Below are positions 44,655 through 52,839 of a DNA stretch of 64,000 nucleotides, piece by piece. Numbering within the stretch: position 1 is the first letter of the stretch; each line of letters begins with the position of its first letter. Below the pieces are notes generated by a model. The model searched no databases, was not told the DNA's origin, and was given only the letters and a program-made list of their open reading frames with translations. Where the stretch lies: contig NZ_AP023355.1 in assembly GCF_016865425.1 (NCBI RefSeq), forward strand, positions 3,966,198-4,030,197. Reading direction: 5' to 3'. The stretch is from Actinocatenispora thailandica. Its GTDB lineage: Bacteria; Actinomycetota; Actinomycetes; Mycobacteriales; Micromonosporaceae. A program made the translations under genes and the position numbers.

Positions 44655-44850
44655 TCGTACCCGGCTGGTGCACCAGGGGGTTGCACACCAGCCACCGGGT
44701 CCGCCGGTGCGCCAGGGGGTTCCGCACCGACCGCTCGTACCAGGCTGGTGCGCCAGGGGGTCCCGCACCAACCGCTCGTACCAGGCTGGTGCGCCAGGGG
44801 GTCCCGCACCAACCGCACCGCGCTCGTGCACCAGGGGGTCGTGCACCAGC
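44654..44850. repeat. Array of five ~41-bp hairpin repeats with G5 loops
   Basis: CCAGGGGGT recurs at 44673, 44712, 44753, 44794 and 44831. Each copy is flanked by short complementary arms: unit 1 GGCTGGTG/CACCAGCC, unit 2 CGGTGCG/CGCACCG, units 3-4 TGGTGCG/CGCACCA, unit 5 GTGCAC-type. The C-G versus T-A swap between units 2 and 3 keeps pairing. No spacers, so not CRISPR. Confidence 0.85.
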
Positions 44851-45143
44851 ATCGGCTACCGACAGTAACGGTACGCCGAGTAACCACGATCGACCGCCAT
44901 CTAGGCTCTGATCAGCTGGTGCGCTACCCCACATGAACGCGAGGACAACTCACAATCACTCTCTGTATAAGAATCGCTCGACTTCTGACACCGTTGTCGC
45001 GACGGTGCCGGCTCTCGGGGCAGGCGCGCGCTTCCCGCCGCTTCGGGCGGTACCGCAGGGTCTTTGGTCCTACCGGATCCGGTCCGAAGGGGCCAGGTTA
45101 CGGAGCGCTGGCCGTGCATACGCTGTCTGCAGCGGCCACGGAG
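44851..45143. other. Non-coding stretch between hairpin groups
   Basis: No gene supported. Contains TGTATAAGAATCG near 44966 (a -10-like element), a perfect 12-bp palindrome ACCGGATCCGGT (45072-45083) and a GGCCAG...CTGGCC stem (45091-45113). Open frames here have no ribosome binding site or family match. Confidence 0.45.
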
Positions 45144-45174
45144 CCCGAACGCCTCTGGGGGGTGTGCGTTCGGG
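45144..45174. other. Hairpin with G6 loop (twin A)
   Basis: A 9-bp stem CCCGAACGC/GCGTTCGGG (45144-45152, 45166-45174) encloses a 13-nt loop CTCTGGGGGGTGT. It shares the TCTGGGGGGTG loop core with the hairpin at 45280-45323, although the stems differ completely. Confidence 0.8.
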
Positions 45175-45279
45175 GCCGAGCCGCTACCGGGTCCGAACCT
45201 GGCTGATCGCGGCGACAGCCGATCTCGGCGCGGCCGCGGTGGCGTGAGCGATCCGCCCACCCGGGGGACGACCGGACCT

Positions 45280-45323
45280 GGCCCGCCTCCCGATGTTCTG
45301 GGGGGTGCATCGAGAGGCGGGCC
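45280..45323 (-). terminator. Hairpin with G6 loop (twin B), probable CDF terminator
   Basis: Arms GGCCCGCCTC (45280-45289)/45314-45323, one mismatch, then CGATG/CATCG, and a 12-nt loop TTCTGGGGGGTG. It begins 23 bp past the stop of the CDF gene on the minus strand, where its loop reads CACCCCCCAGAA. Confidence 0.75.
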
Positions 45324-45346
45324 CTTGCCGTCGCGGCACGCGACCG

Positions 45347-46291
45347 TCAGCGCGCCGGCCGGTGCACCGGACCATGGCTGCGCTCGCAGTACGGCTCGGC
45401 CACCGGCGCCGTGTCGGCGGGCTGGTGATCGACCTGCAGGGTGCTGTGGTCGACCTGGTAGTCGTCGCGCAGCAGCCGCTCCATCTCGCGCCGCACCCGG
45501 TGGCAGTCGTAGCCGGGGCGCACGAGCACGTGCGCGGACATCGCCGGTTCACCCGAGGTGATCGTCCACAGGTGCAGGTCGTGCACCTCCGCCACCCCGT
45601 CGCAGCCGGCCAGCCGCTTGCCCAGCGCGCCGGTGTCGGTACCGGCCGGGGCGGCCTCCAGGAAGATCCGGGCGGAGTCGCGCAGCAGACCGATCCCGGC
45701 CTTGGCCATCAGCGCCACGACGATCACCGTCGCGATGCCGTCCGCCCGGTCGAATCCGGTGAACAGCATGACGGCGCCGGCCGCGGCGGTGGCGATGAAC
45801 GCGAACAGGTCGGTCAGGATGTGCTGGTACGCCCCGCGGACGTTCAGGCTGGTCCGGTTCGCACGGCCGATCAGCCAGGTGGCGGCGAGATTGACGACGA
45901 TGCCGACGAGCGCGGTGCCGAGCACCAGCCCGCCGGCGACCGGCGGCGGCGCGATCAGCCGGCGAACCGCCTCGTAGCCGAGCCAGCCGGCGAGCAGCAG
46001 CAGGGTGAGCCCGTTCGCCTGGGCGGAAAGGATCTCCACCCGGCGCAGGCCGTAGGTGAAGCTGCCGCGCGGTGGTCGGGCGGCCAGCCGCATCGCGATC
46101 AGCGCGAGCACGATCGAGGCGGCGTCGGTGAGCATGTGCGCGGCGTCCGACAGCAGCGCGAGCGACGACGCGATCAGGCCGACCACGACCTCGCCCGCCA
46201 TGTACGCCACGATCAGGGCGAGCGCGGCGGTCAGCAGCCGCCGATCGGCGTCGGCGGAGACCGCGTGGGTGTGTTCGTGTTCCGCTGCCAC
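45347..46291 (-). CDS. Cation diffusion facilitator (Zn/Co/Cd-type exporter)
   Basis: Proton-coupled metal exporter of 314 residues, with six membrane helices (~20-200) and a C-terminal cytosolic metallochaperone-like domain. A His-rich start (EHEHTH), the site-A motifs SDAAHMLTD (helix 2) and HILTD (helix 5), and HDLHLWTI in the C-terminal domain fit CzcD-like Zn exporters. GTG 46291 is chosen because a near-perfect promoter places the transcription start there; an ATG at 46310-46312 (minus strand) would lie upstream of the -10 box. Confidence 0.93.
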   Translation of the reverse strand: MAAEHEHTHAVSADADRRLLTAALALIVAYMAGEVVVGLIASSLALLSDAAHMLTDAASIVLALIAMRLAARPPRGSFTYGLRRVEILSAQANGLTLLLLAGWLGYEAVRRLIAPPPVAGGLVLGTALVGIVVNLAATWLIGRANRTSLNVRGAYQHILTDLFAFIATAAAGAVMLFTGFDRADGIATVIVVALMAKAGIGLLRDSARIFLEAAPAGTDTGALGKRLAGCDGVAEVHDLHLWTITSGEPAMSAHVLVRPGYDCHRVRREMERLLRDDYQVDHSTLQVDHQPADTAPVAEPYCERSHGPVHRPAR

Positions 46292-46297
46292 CCGGTC

Positions 46298-46326
46298 AAT
46301 ATATGAACACATTGCTATATGTGCAA
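46298..46326 (-). promoter_or_regulatory. CDF promoter overlapped by a putative metal-responsive operator
   Basis: Minus strand -35 TTGCAC (46321-46326), 17-nt spacer, -10 TATATT (46298-46303), start codon six nt beyond. The plus strand shows two related half-sites, ATATGAACACA and ATATGTGCAAA, spanning the promoter, like ArsR/SmtB-type AT-rich operators. Confidence 0.7.
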
Positions 46327-46459
46327 ACCAAGGCCGGCGGGCGCGCCACGAGATCCGGCAAAGGCTCCCGCAGTGCGGGATTGAGGTACTACGGTCCCAG
46401 TCAGGGCGTCACCGCAGTGACGCGCTCAGTACCCATGTCGATGTGCGGAGGACCGGGTA

Positions 46460-48274
46460 ATGACCCTGACCACGCCGAGACCGCCAGGTGGCGAGATCAC
46501 CCCGCGACCGATCGTGACCAGCCCCTGGCCGGTACACATCGCGCCGCACGGCTCCTGGCTGGCCCGCACGATCCGCACCACCGACGCGAAGCAGATCGGG
46601 ATCATGTACATGGTCACCGCGTTCGGCTTCTTCATCGTCGGTGGCTTCCTGGCGCTGCTGATGCGCGCCGAACTGGCTCGGCCGGGCATGCAGTTCCTGT
46701 CCACCGAGCAGTACAACCAGCTGTTCACCATGCACGGCACGATCATGCTGCTGCTGTTCGCGACGCCGATCGTGTTCGCGTTCGCCAACTACGTCGTGCC
46801 GCTGCAGATCGGTGCGCCCGACGTGGCGTTCCCGCGGCTCAACGCGTTCGCCTACTGGCTCTACCTGTTCGGCGGGACCCTGGTGGTGGCCGGCTTCGCG
46901 ACACCCGGCGGCGCCGCGGACTTCGGCTGGTTCGCCTACCAACCGCTGGCCAGCGTGACCAACTCGCCCGGCGCCGGCGCGGACCTCTGGTACATCGGCC
47001 TGATCATCTCGGGTCTGGGCACCATTCTGGGCGCGGTCAACATGGTCACCACCACGCTGACGCTGCGCGCGCCGGGCATGACGATGTTCCGGATGCCGCT
47101 GTTCACCTGGTCGATCCTGGTGACCAGCCTGCTGGTACTGATGGTGTTCCCGATCCTGGCCGCGGCGCTGTCCGCGGTGATGGCCGACCGGCAACTCGGC
47201 GCGCACGTGTTCGACTCCGGCACCGGCGGTGCGATCCTGTGGCAGCACCTGTTCTGGTTCTTCGGCCATCCCGAGGTGTACATCGTCGCGTTGCCGTTCT
47301 TCGGGATCATCTCCGAGGTGATCCCGGTGTTCAGCCGCAAGCCGCTGTTCGGCTACAAGGGCATGGTCGGTGCGCTGATCGGCATCGCCGCGCTGTCGAT
47401 GACCGTGTGGGCGCACCACATGTTCGCCACCGGCCAGGTGCTGCTGCCGTTCTTCTCGTTCCTGTCGTTCCTGATCGCCATCCCCACCGGGATGAAGTTC
47501 TTCAACTGGATCGGCACCATGTGGCGCGGCCAGATCACCTTCGAGTCGCCGATGATGTTCGCGATCGGCTTCCTGGTCACGTTCCTGCTCGGTGGGTTGT
47601 CCGGGGTGCTGCTGGCGTCGCCGGCGATCGACTTCCACGTGTCCGACACGTACTTCGTGGTGGCGCACTTCCACTACGTGCTGTTCGGCACGATCGTGTT
47701 CGCCGTCTACGCCGGGGTCTACTTCTGGTTCCCGAAGATGACCGGCCGGATGATGGACGAGCGGCTCGGCAAGCTGCACTTCTGGCTGACGTTCATCGGC
47801 TTCCACAGCACCTTCCTGGTGCAGCACTGGCTCGGCGCCGAGGGCATGCCCCGGCGGTACGCCGACTACCAGGCCAGCGACGGTTTCACCACGCTGAACA
47901 CGATCTCCACGATCGGCGCGTTCATCCTCGGAGTGTCGCTGCTGCCGTTCCTGTGGAACGTCTACAAGTCGTACAAGACGGGCCCGGTCGTCGAGGTCGA
48001 CGACCCGTGGGGCTACGGCAACGGGCTGGAGTGGGCGACCAGTTGCCCGCCGCCGCTGCGCAACTTCGACCGGATGGTGCGCATCCGCAGCGAGCGCCCG
48101 GCCTTCGACCTGAAGTACCCGGAGCTGATGGACCAGCCGCCGACCACCACGCCGACGATCGACGACGCGCTCGCGGCGGAGCGGAGGGCACTGGCCGGTG
48201 AACGCGACACCTCCGGCGCCGAGGACCCCGGATCCGGCCGGCGCGCCGGCGGTTCGCACCGCGCCGAGGAGTAG
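46460..48274 (+). CDS. ctaD: Cytochrome c oxidase subunit I
   Basis: Heme-copper oxidase catalytic subunit, 604 residues, 12 helices. Axial heme-a ligands H92 (TMHGTIM) and H405, CuB ligands H270 (GHPEVY, with cross-linked Y274), H319-H320, and heme-a3 ligand H403 (AHFHYVL) are all present. GGAGG lies eight nt before the ATG. It is encoded without ctaC, ctaE or ctaF nearby, so it is probably a stand-alone or second copy, as found in several actinobacteria. The Arg/Gly/Glu-rich C-terminal ~35 residues are unconserved. Confidence 0.96.
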   Translation: MTLTTPRPPGGEITPRPIVTSPWPVHIAPHGSWLARTIRTTDAKQIGIMYMVTAFGFFIVGGFLALLMRAELARPGMQFLSTEQYNQLFTMHGTIMLLLFATPIVFAFANYVVPLQIGAPDVAFPRLNAFAYWLYLFGGTLVVAGFATPGGAADFGWFAYQPLASVTNSPGAGADLWYIGLIISGLGTILGAVNMVTTTLTLRAPGMTMFRMPLFTWSILVTSLLVLMVFPILAAALSAVMADRQLGAHVFDSGTGGAILWQHLFWFFGHPEVYIVALPFFGIISEVIPVFSRKPLFGYKGMVGALIGIAALSMTVWAHHMFATGQVLLPFFSFLSFLIAIPTGMKFFNWIGTMWRGQITFESPMMFAIGFLVTFLLGGLSGVLLASPAIDFHVSDTYFVVAHFHYVLFGTIVFAVYAGVYFWFPKMTGRMMDERLGKLHFWLTFIGFHSTFLVQHWLGAEGMPRRYADYQASDGFTTLNTISTIGAFILGVSLLPFLWNVYKSYKTGPVVEVDDPWGYGNGLEWATSCPPPLRNFDRMVRIRSERPAFDLKYPELMDQPPTTTPTIDDALAAERRALAGERDTSGAEDPGSGRRAGGSHRAEE

Positions 48275-48287
48275 CGGCGAGCTCACC

Positions 48288-48322
48288 AACGTGGCGGGTA
48301 CCCGGCGGGTGCCCGCCACGTT
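48288..48322 (+). terminator. ctaD terminator
   Basis: An 11-bp perfect stem AACGTGGCGGG/CCCGCCACGTT with a nested ACCC/GGGT mini-stem starts 13 bp after the ctaD stop. Confidence 0.8.
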
Positions 48323-48877
48323 CGTACCCACCAGAGCCGTCCACTTCGGACCATCCACATTAGACTGTCTAGTATGGACAGATCTGCCGCGGTCGGCGGC
48401 GGGCGCGGCGGCGGCCGAGACATCGAGGTCGTCGGGGTCGCGCGGCCGTCAGACCGTTCTGTCCATTTGTAGCATGGTTTGTCATCACCGTTACGTACTC
48501 TCCCGTGCACCCTGTGGAGTCTCTCCGTAGAAAATTTCCGTCTATTACCGTATTGACGGATGACATCTTCGTTGACAGGATTTGCTCGTTACCCGACTTA
48601 CTGTCGCTCCACCGATGACCACAGCGGAGGTCAGATGCGGCAGCACCCACCCCCAGCAGTCGAGGTCGACTGACCACACCGACCGGCGAGCCGGCACCCC
48701 CTCCGCCGCACTCGCCCGCACCGCCGCCGTACGGCGGTGCAGCCCCCGGTCACCCGCTCCCCCACGGGTGGCCGGCATCCTCGCGGTTCCGCGCCCGAGT
48801 GCACCCGCCCGCGCCGGTCGACGGCGCCCCGGTACCGCCCTTCCGCGCGGATCGCCCGTCCACGAAGGGAGTCCGTC
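48323..48877. other. 555-bp upstream region of the Cys-rich cassette
   Basis: No gene supported. Contains the inverted repeat CTGTC-7nt-GACAG (48365-48381) around TAGTAT, and a distant 9-bp arm TCTGTCCAT (48458-48466) complementary to ATGGACAGA (48374-48382). A candidate promoter is TTGACG (48553-48558), 17 nt, CAGGAT (48576-48581), giving a leader of about 290 nt. The stretch 48460-48600 is lower in GC than its surroundings. Confidence 0.45.
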
Positions 48878-49303
48878 ATGGGCTGTTCCAACAGCAGCGC
48901 ACCGGCCTACGGGGAGATGTCCTGGTTCTGCTGCGGCGGTTCCTGGGGACCGTGCTCCTCGGCCGGCGGCGGCGCCTGCGGCAACTGCAACTCCGGGTCG
49001 CACCAGTGCGCCTGGCCGCACGCCTCGGACGCGTGCTACTCCATCACCCAGCCGTACAACTGCGGGCACAACCTCGCCCTGCGCGGCTGCGGGCACGTCT
49101 TCTACATCACCAACCGGTGCACCGGCGGGTGCGTGTCGGCCAGCGTCGCCGACTGCGGCCCGAACACCCACCTGTTCTGCGGCGAGCGGCACTGCTGCGG
49201 CTCGACCTGCGGTACCGACCGGCTCATCGATCTGACGCCGTCGGCGTTCAGCGCGATCGCCAGCCTGTCCAGCGGCCTGTTGCCGTGCCGGATCGACAGC
49301 TGA
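48878..49303 (+). CDS. Cysteine-rich protein with double-psi-barrel-like signature, no signal peptide
   Basis: 141 residues, 18 of them Cys. GAAGGGAG six nt before the ATG. The C-terminal half resembles double-psi beta-barrel/expansin-type sequences: GHVFYITNRCTGGC (with Asn in place of the usual Asp before R-C) and DLTPSAFSAIASL. The N-terminal part is Cys/Gly/Ser-rich (SWFCCGGSWGPC, ACGNC). There is no hydrophobic signal sequence, although so many cysteines suggest disulfides formed outside the cytosol. It is in an operon with a Tat substrate (11-bp gap) and a MauE-like protein. Exact function unknown; resemblance to small MADH-type Cys-rich subunits is only general. Confidence 0.8.
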   Translation: MGCSNSSAPAYGEMSWFCCGGSWGPCSSAGGGACGNCNSGSHQCAWPHASDACYSITQPYNCGHNLALRGCGHVFYITNRCTGGCVSASVADCGPNTHLFCGERHCCGSTCGTDRLIDLTPSAFSAIASLSSGLLPCRIDS

Positions 49304-49314
49304 GGAGGCATCAG

Positions 49315-49926
49315 ATGACCACCGCCATGGACCGCCGCCGGCTGCTCACCTCCGCCGTACTGGGCAGCGCCGGCATCGCCGGCGCCACCGCCCTCGGTTC
49401 GCTCGCACCGGAAACCGCGAACGCCGCCCCGGCCGCCGCGTTCACCCCGGGCGAGGTCGACCCGAACTTCGCCGAGGGCCGCGTCACCGGCATCAAGGAC
49501 CACGTCCTGCTCGTCACCGGCTCGGACAACGTGCTGCACCGCATCCAGGTCACCAGCGGGACGAGCATCTGGAAGCTGCACCCGACGACGTTCGAGGCGG
49601 TCGCCGTCGGTGACGGGCTCTACGCCCGGGGCGTCCCGCTGCCGGGCGGCGCGCTCGGCGCCGACTCGCTGTGGGTCAACATCGTCAGCATGTCGGTCGA
49701 GATCACCGCGATCGGCAACTCCTGGCTGCACCTCAACCACAACGGCAGCAAGGTGATCGGGCACGTGGTGCCCGGCCGCACTGCCGCGGTGTACCGGGAC
49801 GCGCCGACCACCGGCGACCTGTCCAAGTTGCGGATCGGCCGGCACGTGCACATCATCGGCGCCTGGCGGCCGGACACCAACGAGGTCGACCTGGCCACCA
49901 TCTACGCGGGCACGGTGGCGGCATGA
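49315..49926 (+). CDS. Tat-exported beta-barrel protein of unknown function
   Basis: 203 residues. Tat signal with twin arginines in MDRRRLLTSAVLG, a moderately hydrophobic stretch and an Ala-rich cleavage region near residue 40. The mature part is all-beta (GRVTGIKDHVLLVTGSDN, HRIQVTSGTSIWK, RIGRHVHIIGAWRPD), resembling OB-fold/DUF5666-like repeats. GGAGG precedes the ATG. It lies between the Cys-rich gene and the MauE-like gene; a role as Tat carrier for the signal-less Cys-rich partner is an inference. The stop overlaps a tiny ORF as ATGA. Confidence 0.8.
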   Translation: MTTAMDRRRLLTSAVLGSAGIAGATALGSLAPETANAAPAAAFTPGEVDPNFAEGRVTGIKDHVLLVTGSDNVLHRIQVTSGTSIWKLHPTTFEAVAVGDGLYARGVPLPGGALGADSLWVNIVSMSVEITAIGNSWLHLNHNGSKVIGHVVPGRTAAVYRDAPTTGDLSKLRIGRHVHIIGAWRPDTNEVDLATIYAGTVAA

Positions 49927-50014
49927 ACGGCGCCCGCCGGACGGCCGGGGAGCCGACATGAGTGCCGCCGACGCACGCGGTGCCCGGAGCCGCACCGCCG
50001 GGGAGGCGAGATGA
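49923..50014 (+). other. Ladder of two tiny ORFs linking the Tat and MauE-like genes
   Basis: ATG 49923 (in the ATGA of the upstream stop) opens 12 codons to TGA 49959-49961. ATG 49958 opens 18 codons to TGA 50012-50014, which overlaps the MauE-like ATG at 50011. The second and third ATGs have GGGGAG upstream, apparently a duplicated start region (GCCGGGGAG...ATGAGT twice). Confidence 0.6.
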
Positions 50015-50859
50015 GTACCGCGCTGCCGGCCGCCGTCGCGGGGGCGGCACCGGTCCTCGTCGCCGGCGTGTTCGTGGTGTCCGGCCGGGTCAAGGTGGCC
50101 AGCCGTACCGCCCGCTCGCGGGCCGCCGGGTCGGCGCTCGGCACGCTGGTCGGCAAGGACCGGGCCGCCACCGTGTACGGCGGGGTCGGCGTCGCCGAGG
50201 TCGCGATCGCCGCGCTGCTGCTCGCCGGTGGTCTCGCCACCTGGTGGCCAGCGCTGGCCGTACCGGCGCGGGTCGCGGCCGGCGCCGCGGCGGTGGCGGC
50301 GGCCGGCTTCCTGGGCTACCTCGGGTACGCCCGGATCGCCGCTCCCGGCTCCTCCTGCGGTTGCGTCAGTGCCCGGTCGGCCCCGGTGACCTGGCGCAGC
50401 TTCGTCCGCGCCGGGGCGCTGCTGGCGGTGGCGCTGGTGGCGGTGGCCGCGCCGGTCTCGTGGCCGACCGCACTCGCGAGCCATCCGTACCCGGTGGTCG
50501 CCGCGCTGGCGCTCGGCGGCCTGGCGATGCTGCTGCTGTCGCCGGAGGCGGAGCACGCGTGGCTGCTGCCGCTGCGCCGGCTGCACGCCAGGGTGCGGCC
50601 GCATCCGCTGGCCGGCCTGGCGTACGACCTGCCGCTCGCGTCGACGCTGCGCCAGCTGGAGGCGAGTGAGAGCTACCGCGGTGTCGGTGCCCGGCTGCGC
50701 AGTGACGTGCTGGAGCACTGGGACGAAGGCGAGTGGCGGATCGTCTGCTACCACGCGGAGGGCGACCAGACGGCGGTGTTCGCGGTGCCGCGGTTGCGGT
50801 ACGACCCGGATGCCGTACGGCTCGCCCTCGTCGACGACCCGCTGGTGGCCACCGCCTGA
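50011..50859 (+). CDS. MauE/DoxX-like redox-associated membrane protein
   Basis: 282 residues. Four or more helices in ~5-185 with the MauE-like segment GSSCGCVSARSAPVTWRSFVR, in which paired cysteines (CGC) sit before the S-P-V-W motif typical of this family. MauE is needed for disulfide-rich methylamine dehydrogenase small-subunit assembly. Here the partner would be the 18-Cys protein three genes earlier. Residues ~190-282 are an extra soluble domain with no assigned family. GGGGAGG lies five nt before the ATG. Confidence 0.82.
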   Translation: MSTALPAAVAGAAPVLVAGVFVVSGRVKVASRTARSRAAGSALGTLVGKDRAATVYGGVGVAEVAIAALLLAGGLATWWPALAVPARVAAGAAAVAAAGFLGYLGYARIAAPGSSCGCVSARSAPVTWRSFVRAGALLAVALVAVAAPVSWPTALASHPYPVVAALALGGLAMLLLSPEAEHAWLLPLRRLHARVRPHPLAGLAYDLPLASTLRQLEASESYRGVGARLRSDVLEHWDEGEWRIVCYHAEGDQTAVFAVPRLRYDPDAVRLALVDDPLVATA

Positions 50860-51016
50860 GGGTGGATTGGGCCGGTGTGCACGGGTACGCCCGGTGCGCA
50901 CCGGCCTCCTTCGTGCCCACGGAAGCTACTTGTCTAGCGGAATATTGCGACAGCAACTAAGGTTGGCGGAGACAGGGCGCCGGACCCACCGGCGCGGCAA
51001 CCGCAAGGAGTACGCC

Positions 51017-51991
51017 ATGCCAGCCGTCACCGTGGCCAACCCGCTGGTGCTGCCCCGGGTGCCGGACAGCGATCCGACCGCCGCGCCGCGCCCGGTGCGG
51101 TCGGTGACCACCGCGCCGTCGGGCTTCGAGGGCGAGGGGTTCCCGGTCCGCCGCGCGTTCGCCGGCGTCGACCTGCGCGACCTCGACCCCTTCATCCACA
51201 TGGACCAGATGGGCGAGGTCGAGTACGCCCCGGGCGAGCCGAAGGGCACGCCGTGGCACCCGCACCGCGGCTTCGAGACCGTCACGTACATGATCGACGG
51301 CACCTTCCAGCACCGGGACAGCAACGGCGGCGGCGGCCTGATCACCGACGGCGACACCCAGTGGATGACCGCCGGCGGCGGCATCCTGCACATCGAGAAG
51401 CCGCCGGAGGAACTCGTCGTGTCCGGCGGGCTGTTCCACGGCGTCCAGCTGTGGGTCAACCTGCCGCGACGGCTGAAGCTGACCGAGCCGCGCTACCAGG
51501 ACATCCGCGGCGGCGAGGTGGCGCTGCTGTCGTCGCCCGACGGCGGCGCGCTGATCCGGGTCATCGCCGGCGAACTCGCCGGGCACGCCGGTCCCGGCGT
51601 CACCCACACGCCCATCTCGCTGGTCCACGCCACCATCGCGGCCGGCGCCGAGCTCCGGCTGCCGTGGCGCAAGGACTTCAACGCCCTGGTGTACGTGCTC
51701 GCCGGGCGCGGCACGGTCGGCGCCGAGCGGCGCCCGGTACGGGCCGGCCAGCTCGCCGTGTACGGACCCGGCGACGTACTCGGCGTCGCCGCCGACCAGG
51801 CGCAGGAGTCGCGCAGTCCGGAGCTTTCGGTACTGCTGCTCGGCGGTCAGCCGATCCGCGAGCCGATCGCGGCGTACGGGCCGTTCGTGATGAACACCCG
51901 GCGCGAACTGGTCGAGGCGTTCGAGGACTTCCAGGCGGGCAAACTCGGCACCATTCCGGCCGAGCCGCACCCGGGCCACGACGTGCTCTGA
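51017..51991 (+). CDS. Pirin-family protein
   Basis: Bicupin metalloprotein of 324 residues. The pirin metal ligands are intact: H81 and H83 in HPHRGFET, H125 and E127 in LHIEKPP. Prokaryotic pirins have quercetinase-type dioxygenase activity or bind metabolic enzymes; which applies here is unknown. AAGGAG six nt before the ATG at 51017. TAAGGT at 50958-50963 is a possible -10. Ends at a strong terminator shared with HU. Confidence 0.93.
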   Translation: MPAVTVANPLVLPRVPDSDPTAAPRPVRSVTTAPSGFEGEGFPVRRAFAGVDLRDLDPFIHMDQMGEVEYAPGEPKGTPWHPHRGFETVTYMIDGTFQHRDSNGGGGLITDGDTQWMTAGGGILHIEKPPEELVVSGGLFHGVQLWVNLPRRLKLTEPRYQDIRGGEVALLSSPDGGALIRVIAGELAGHAGPGVTHTPISLVHATIAAGAELRLPWRKDFNALVYVLAGRGTVGAERRPVRAGQLAVYGPGDVLGVAADQAQESRSPELSVLLLGGQPIREPIAAYGPFVMNTRRELVEAFEDFQAGKLGTIPAEPHPGHDVL

Positions 51992-52013
51992 GCGGACCAC
52001 ACCGCCCCACCGA

Positions 52014-52056
52014 CGATTCGGGGCCATCGAGCTACTCGCTCGATGGCCCCGAATCG
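52014..52056. terminator. Bidirectional terminator between pirin and HU
   Basis: A perfect 19-bp stem (52014-52032 with 52038-52056) and 5-nt loop TACTC. The longest uninterrupted stem of the window. Confidence 0.9.
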
Positions 52057-52084
52057 CGCTGCTGGTGCCGAGGATGTCTCGCGT

Positions 52085-52765
52085 TCAGCGCTTGCGCGGC
52101 GACCGGGCCGTCGTCTTCTTCGCCCCGGTCGTCTTGCGGGCCGCGGTCTTACGAGTGGCGGCACCCTTCTTGGCCACCGCGCGCTTGGCCGTCGTCTTCT
52201 TCGCCGCCGCGGTCTTCCGCGCCGGCGCCGCCTTGCGGGCCGTCGTCTTCTTCGCCGCCGCCTTGGCGGTGGTCTTCCTCGCGGTCGTCTTCGCCGGCGC
52301 CTTCTTGGCGGTGGTCTTCTTCGCCGCGGTGGTCTTCCTCGCCGCCGCGGTGCTCTTCCTCGCGGCCGTGGTCTTCTTCGCCGCCGTGGTCCTCTTCGCC
52401 GCCGTCGCCTTCTTGGCGGTGGTCTTCTTCGCCGCGGTCTTGCTCGCGGCGGCCTTCTTCGCGGTCGTCTTCTTCGCCGCGGCGACCTTCTTCTTCCCGG
52501 TCACCACGTCCTTGAAGGCCTGCCCCGGGCGGAATGCCGGCACCGAGGTCTTGCGCACCTTCACCGTCTCGCCGGTGCGCGGATTGCGCGCGGTGCGCGC
52601 CGCCCTGGCCCGCTTCTCGAAGACACCGAAACCGGCCAGCGAAATTTTCCCGCCCTTGGACACCGTGCGCTGGATCTCGTCGAGCACCGCATCCAGCGCC
52701 GTGGCGGCCTGTTTCCGGTCGCCGATGCGCGCGGTCAGCGCCTCGATCAGCTCTGCCTTGTTCAC
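52085..52765 (-). CDS. hupB: HU nucleoid protein with histone-H1-like tail
   Basis: Nucleoid-associated DNA-binding protein of 226 residues. Residues 1-90 are a canonical HU fold ([13 protein letters not shown]..., [37 protein letters not shown]). Residues ~91-226 are a lysine/alanine/threonine tail of AAKKTTAKK-type repeats, as in actinobacterial HupB/HupS, which gives extra DNA compaction. GTG start with GGGAG six nt upstream. Confidence 0.95.
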   Translation of the reverse strand: MNKAELIEALTARIGDRKQAATALDAVLDEIQRTVSKGGKISLAGFGVFEKRARAARTARNPRTGETVKVRKTSVPAFRPGQAFKDVVTGKKKVAAAKKTTAKKAAASKTAAKKTTAKKATAAKRTTAAKKTTAARKSTAAARKTTAAKKTTAKKAPAKTTARKTTAKAAAKKTTARKAAPARKTAAAKKTTAKRAVAKKGAATRKTAARKTTGAKKTTARSPRKR

Positions 52766-52810
52766 GACAACTCCCGTCAGCTATTGGGCATCTGACTGCC
52801 TCGCGTTCAC

Positions 52811-52839
52811 AGTATGCACGCCAAACGGCCACTGACCAA
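52811..52839 (-). promoter_or_regulatory. Probable hupB promoter
   Basis: Minus strand -35 TTGGTC (52834-52839), 17-nt spacer, -10 CATACT (52811-52816), about 45 nt upstream of the GTG start. Confidence 0.55.

Noticed and set aside
44654-44850. CRISPR array
   Set aside because: Repeats are head-to-tail with no unique spacers and no cas genes; they are nested hairpins.
44117-44934. Minus-strand and plus-strand frames across the hairpin array
   Set aside because: The translated repeats (VRAVG-EPPGAP types) merely follow the DNA repeat; no ribosome binding sites or homology.
48545-49235. Open frames on both strands across the Cys-rich gene and its leader
   Set aside because: Arg/Ala/Pro-rich shadow frames; the Cys-rich frame has the ribosome binding site and a conserved pattern.
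48878-50859. A complete methylamine dehydrogenase (mau) operon
   Set aside because: No large subunit, MauD, MauG or amicyanin; the Cys-rich protein shows double-psi-type motifs rather than a clear TTQ small subunit.
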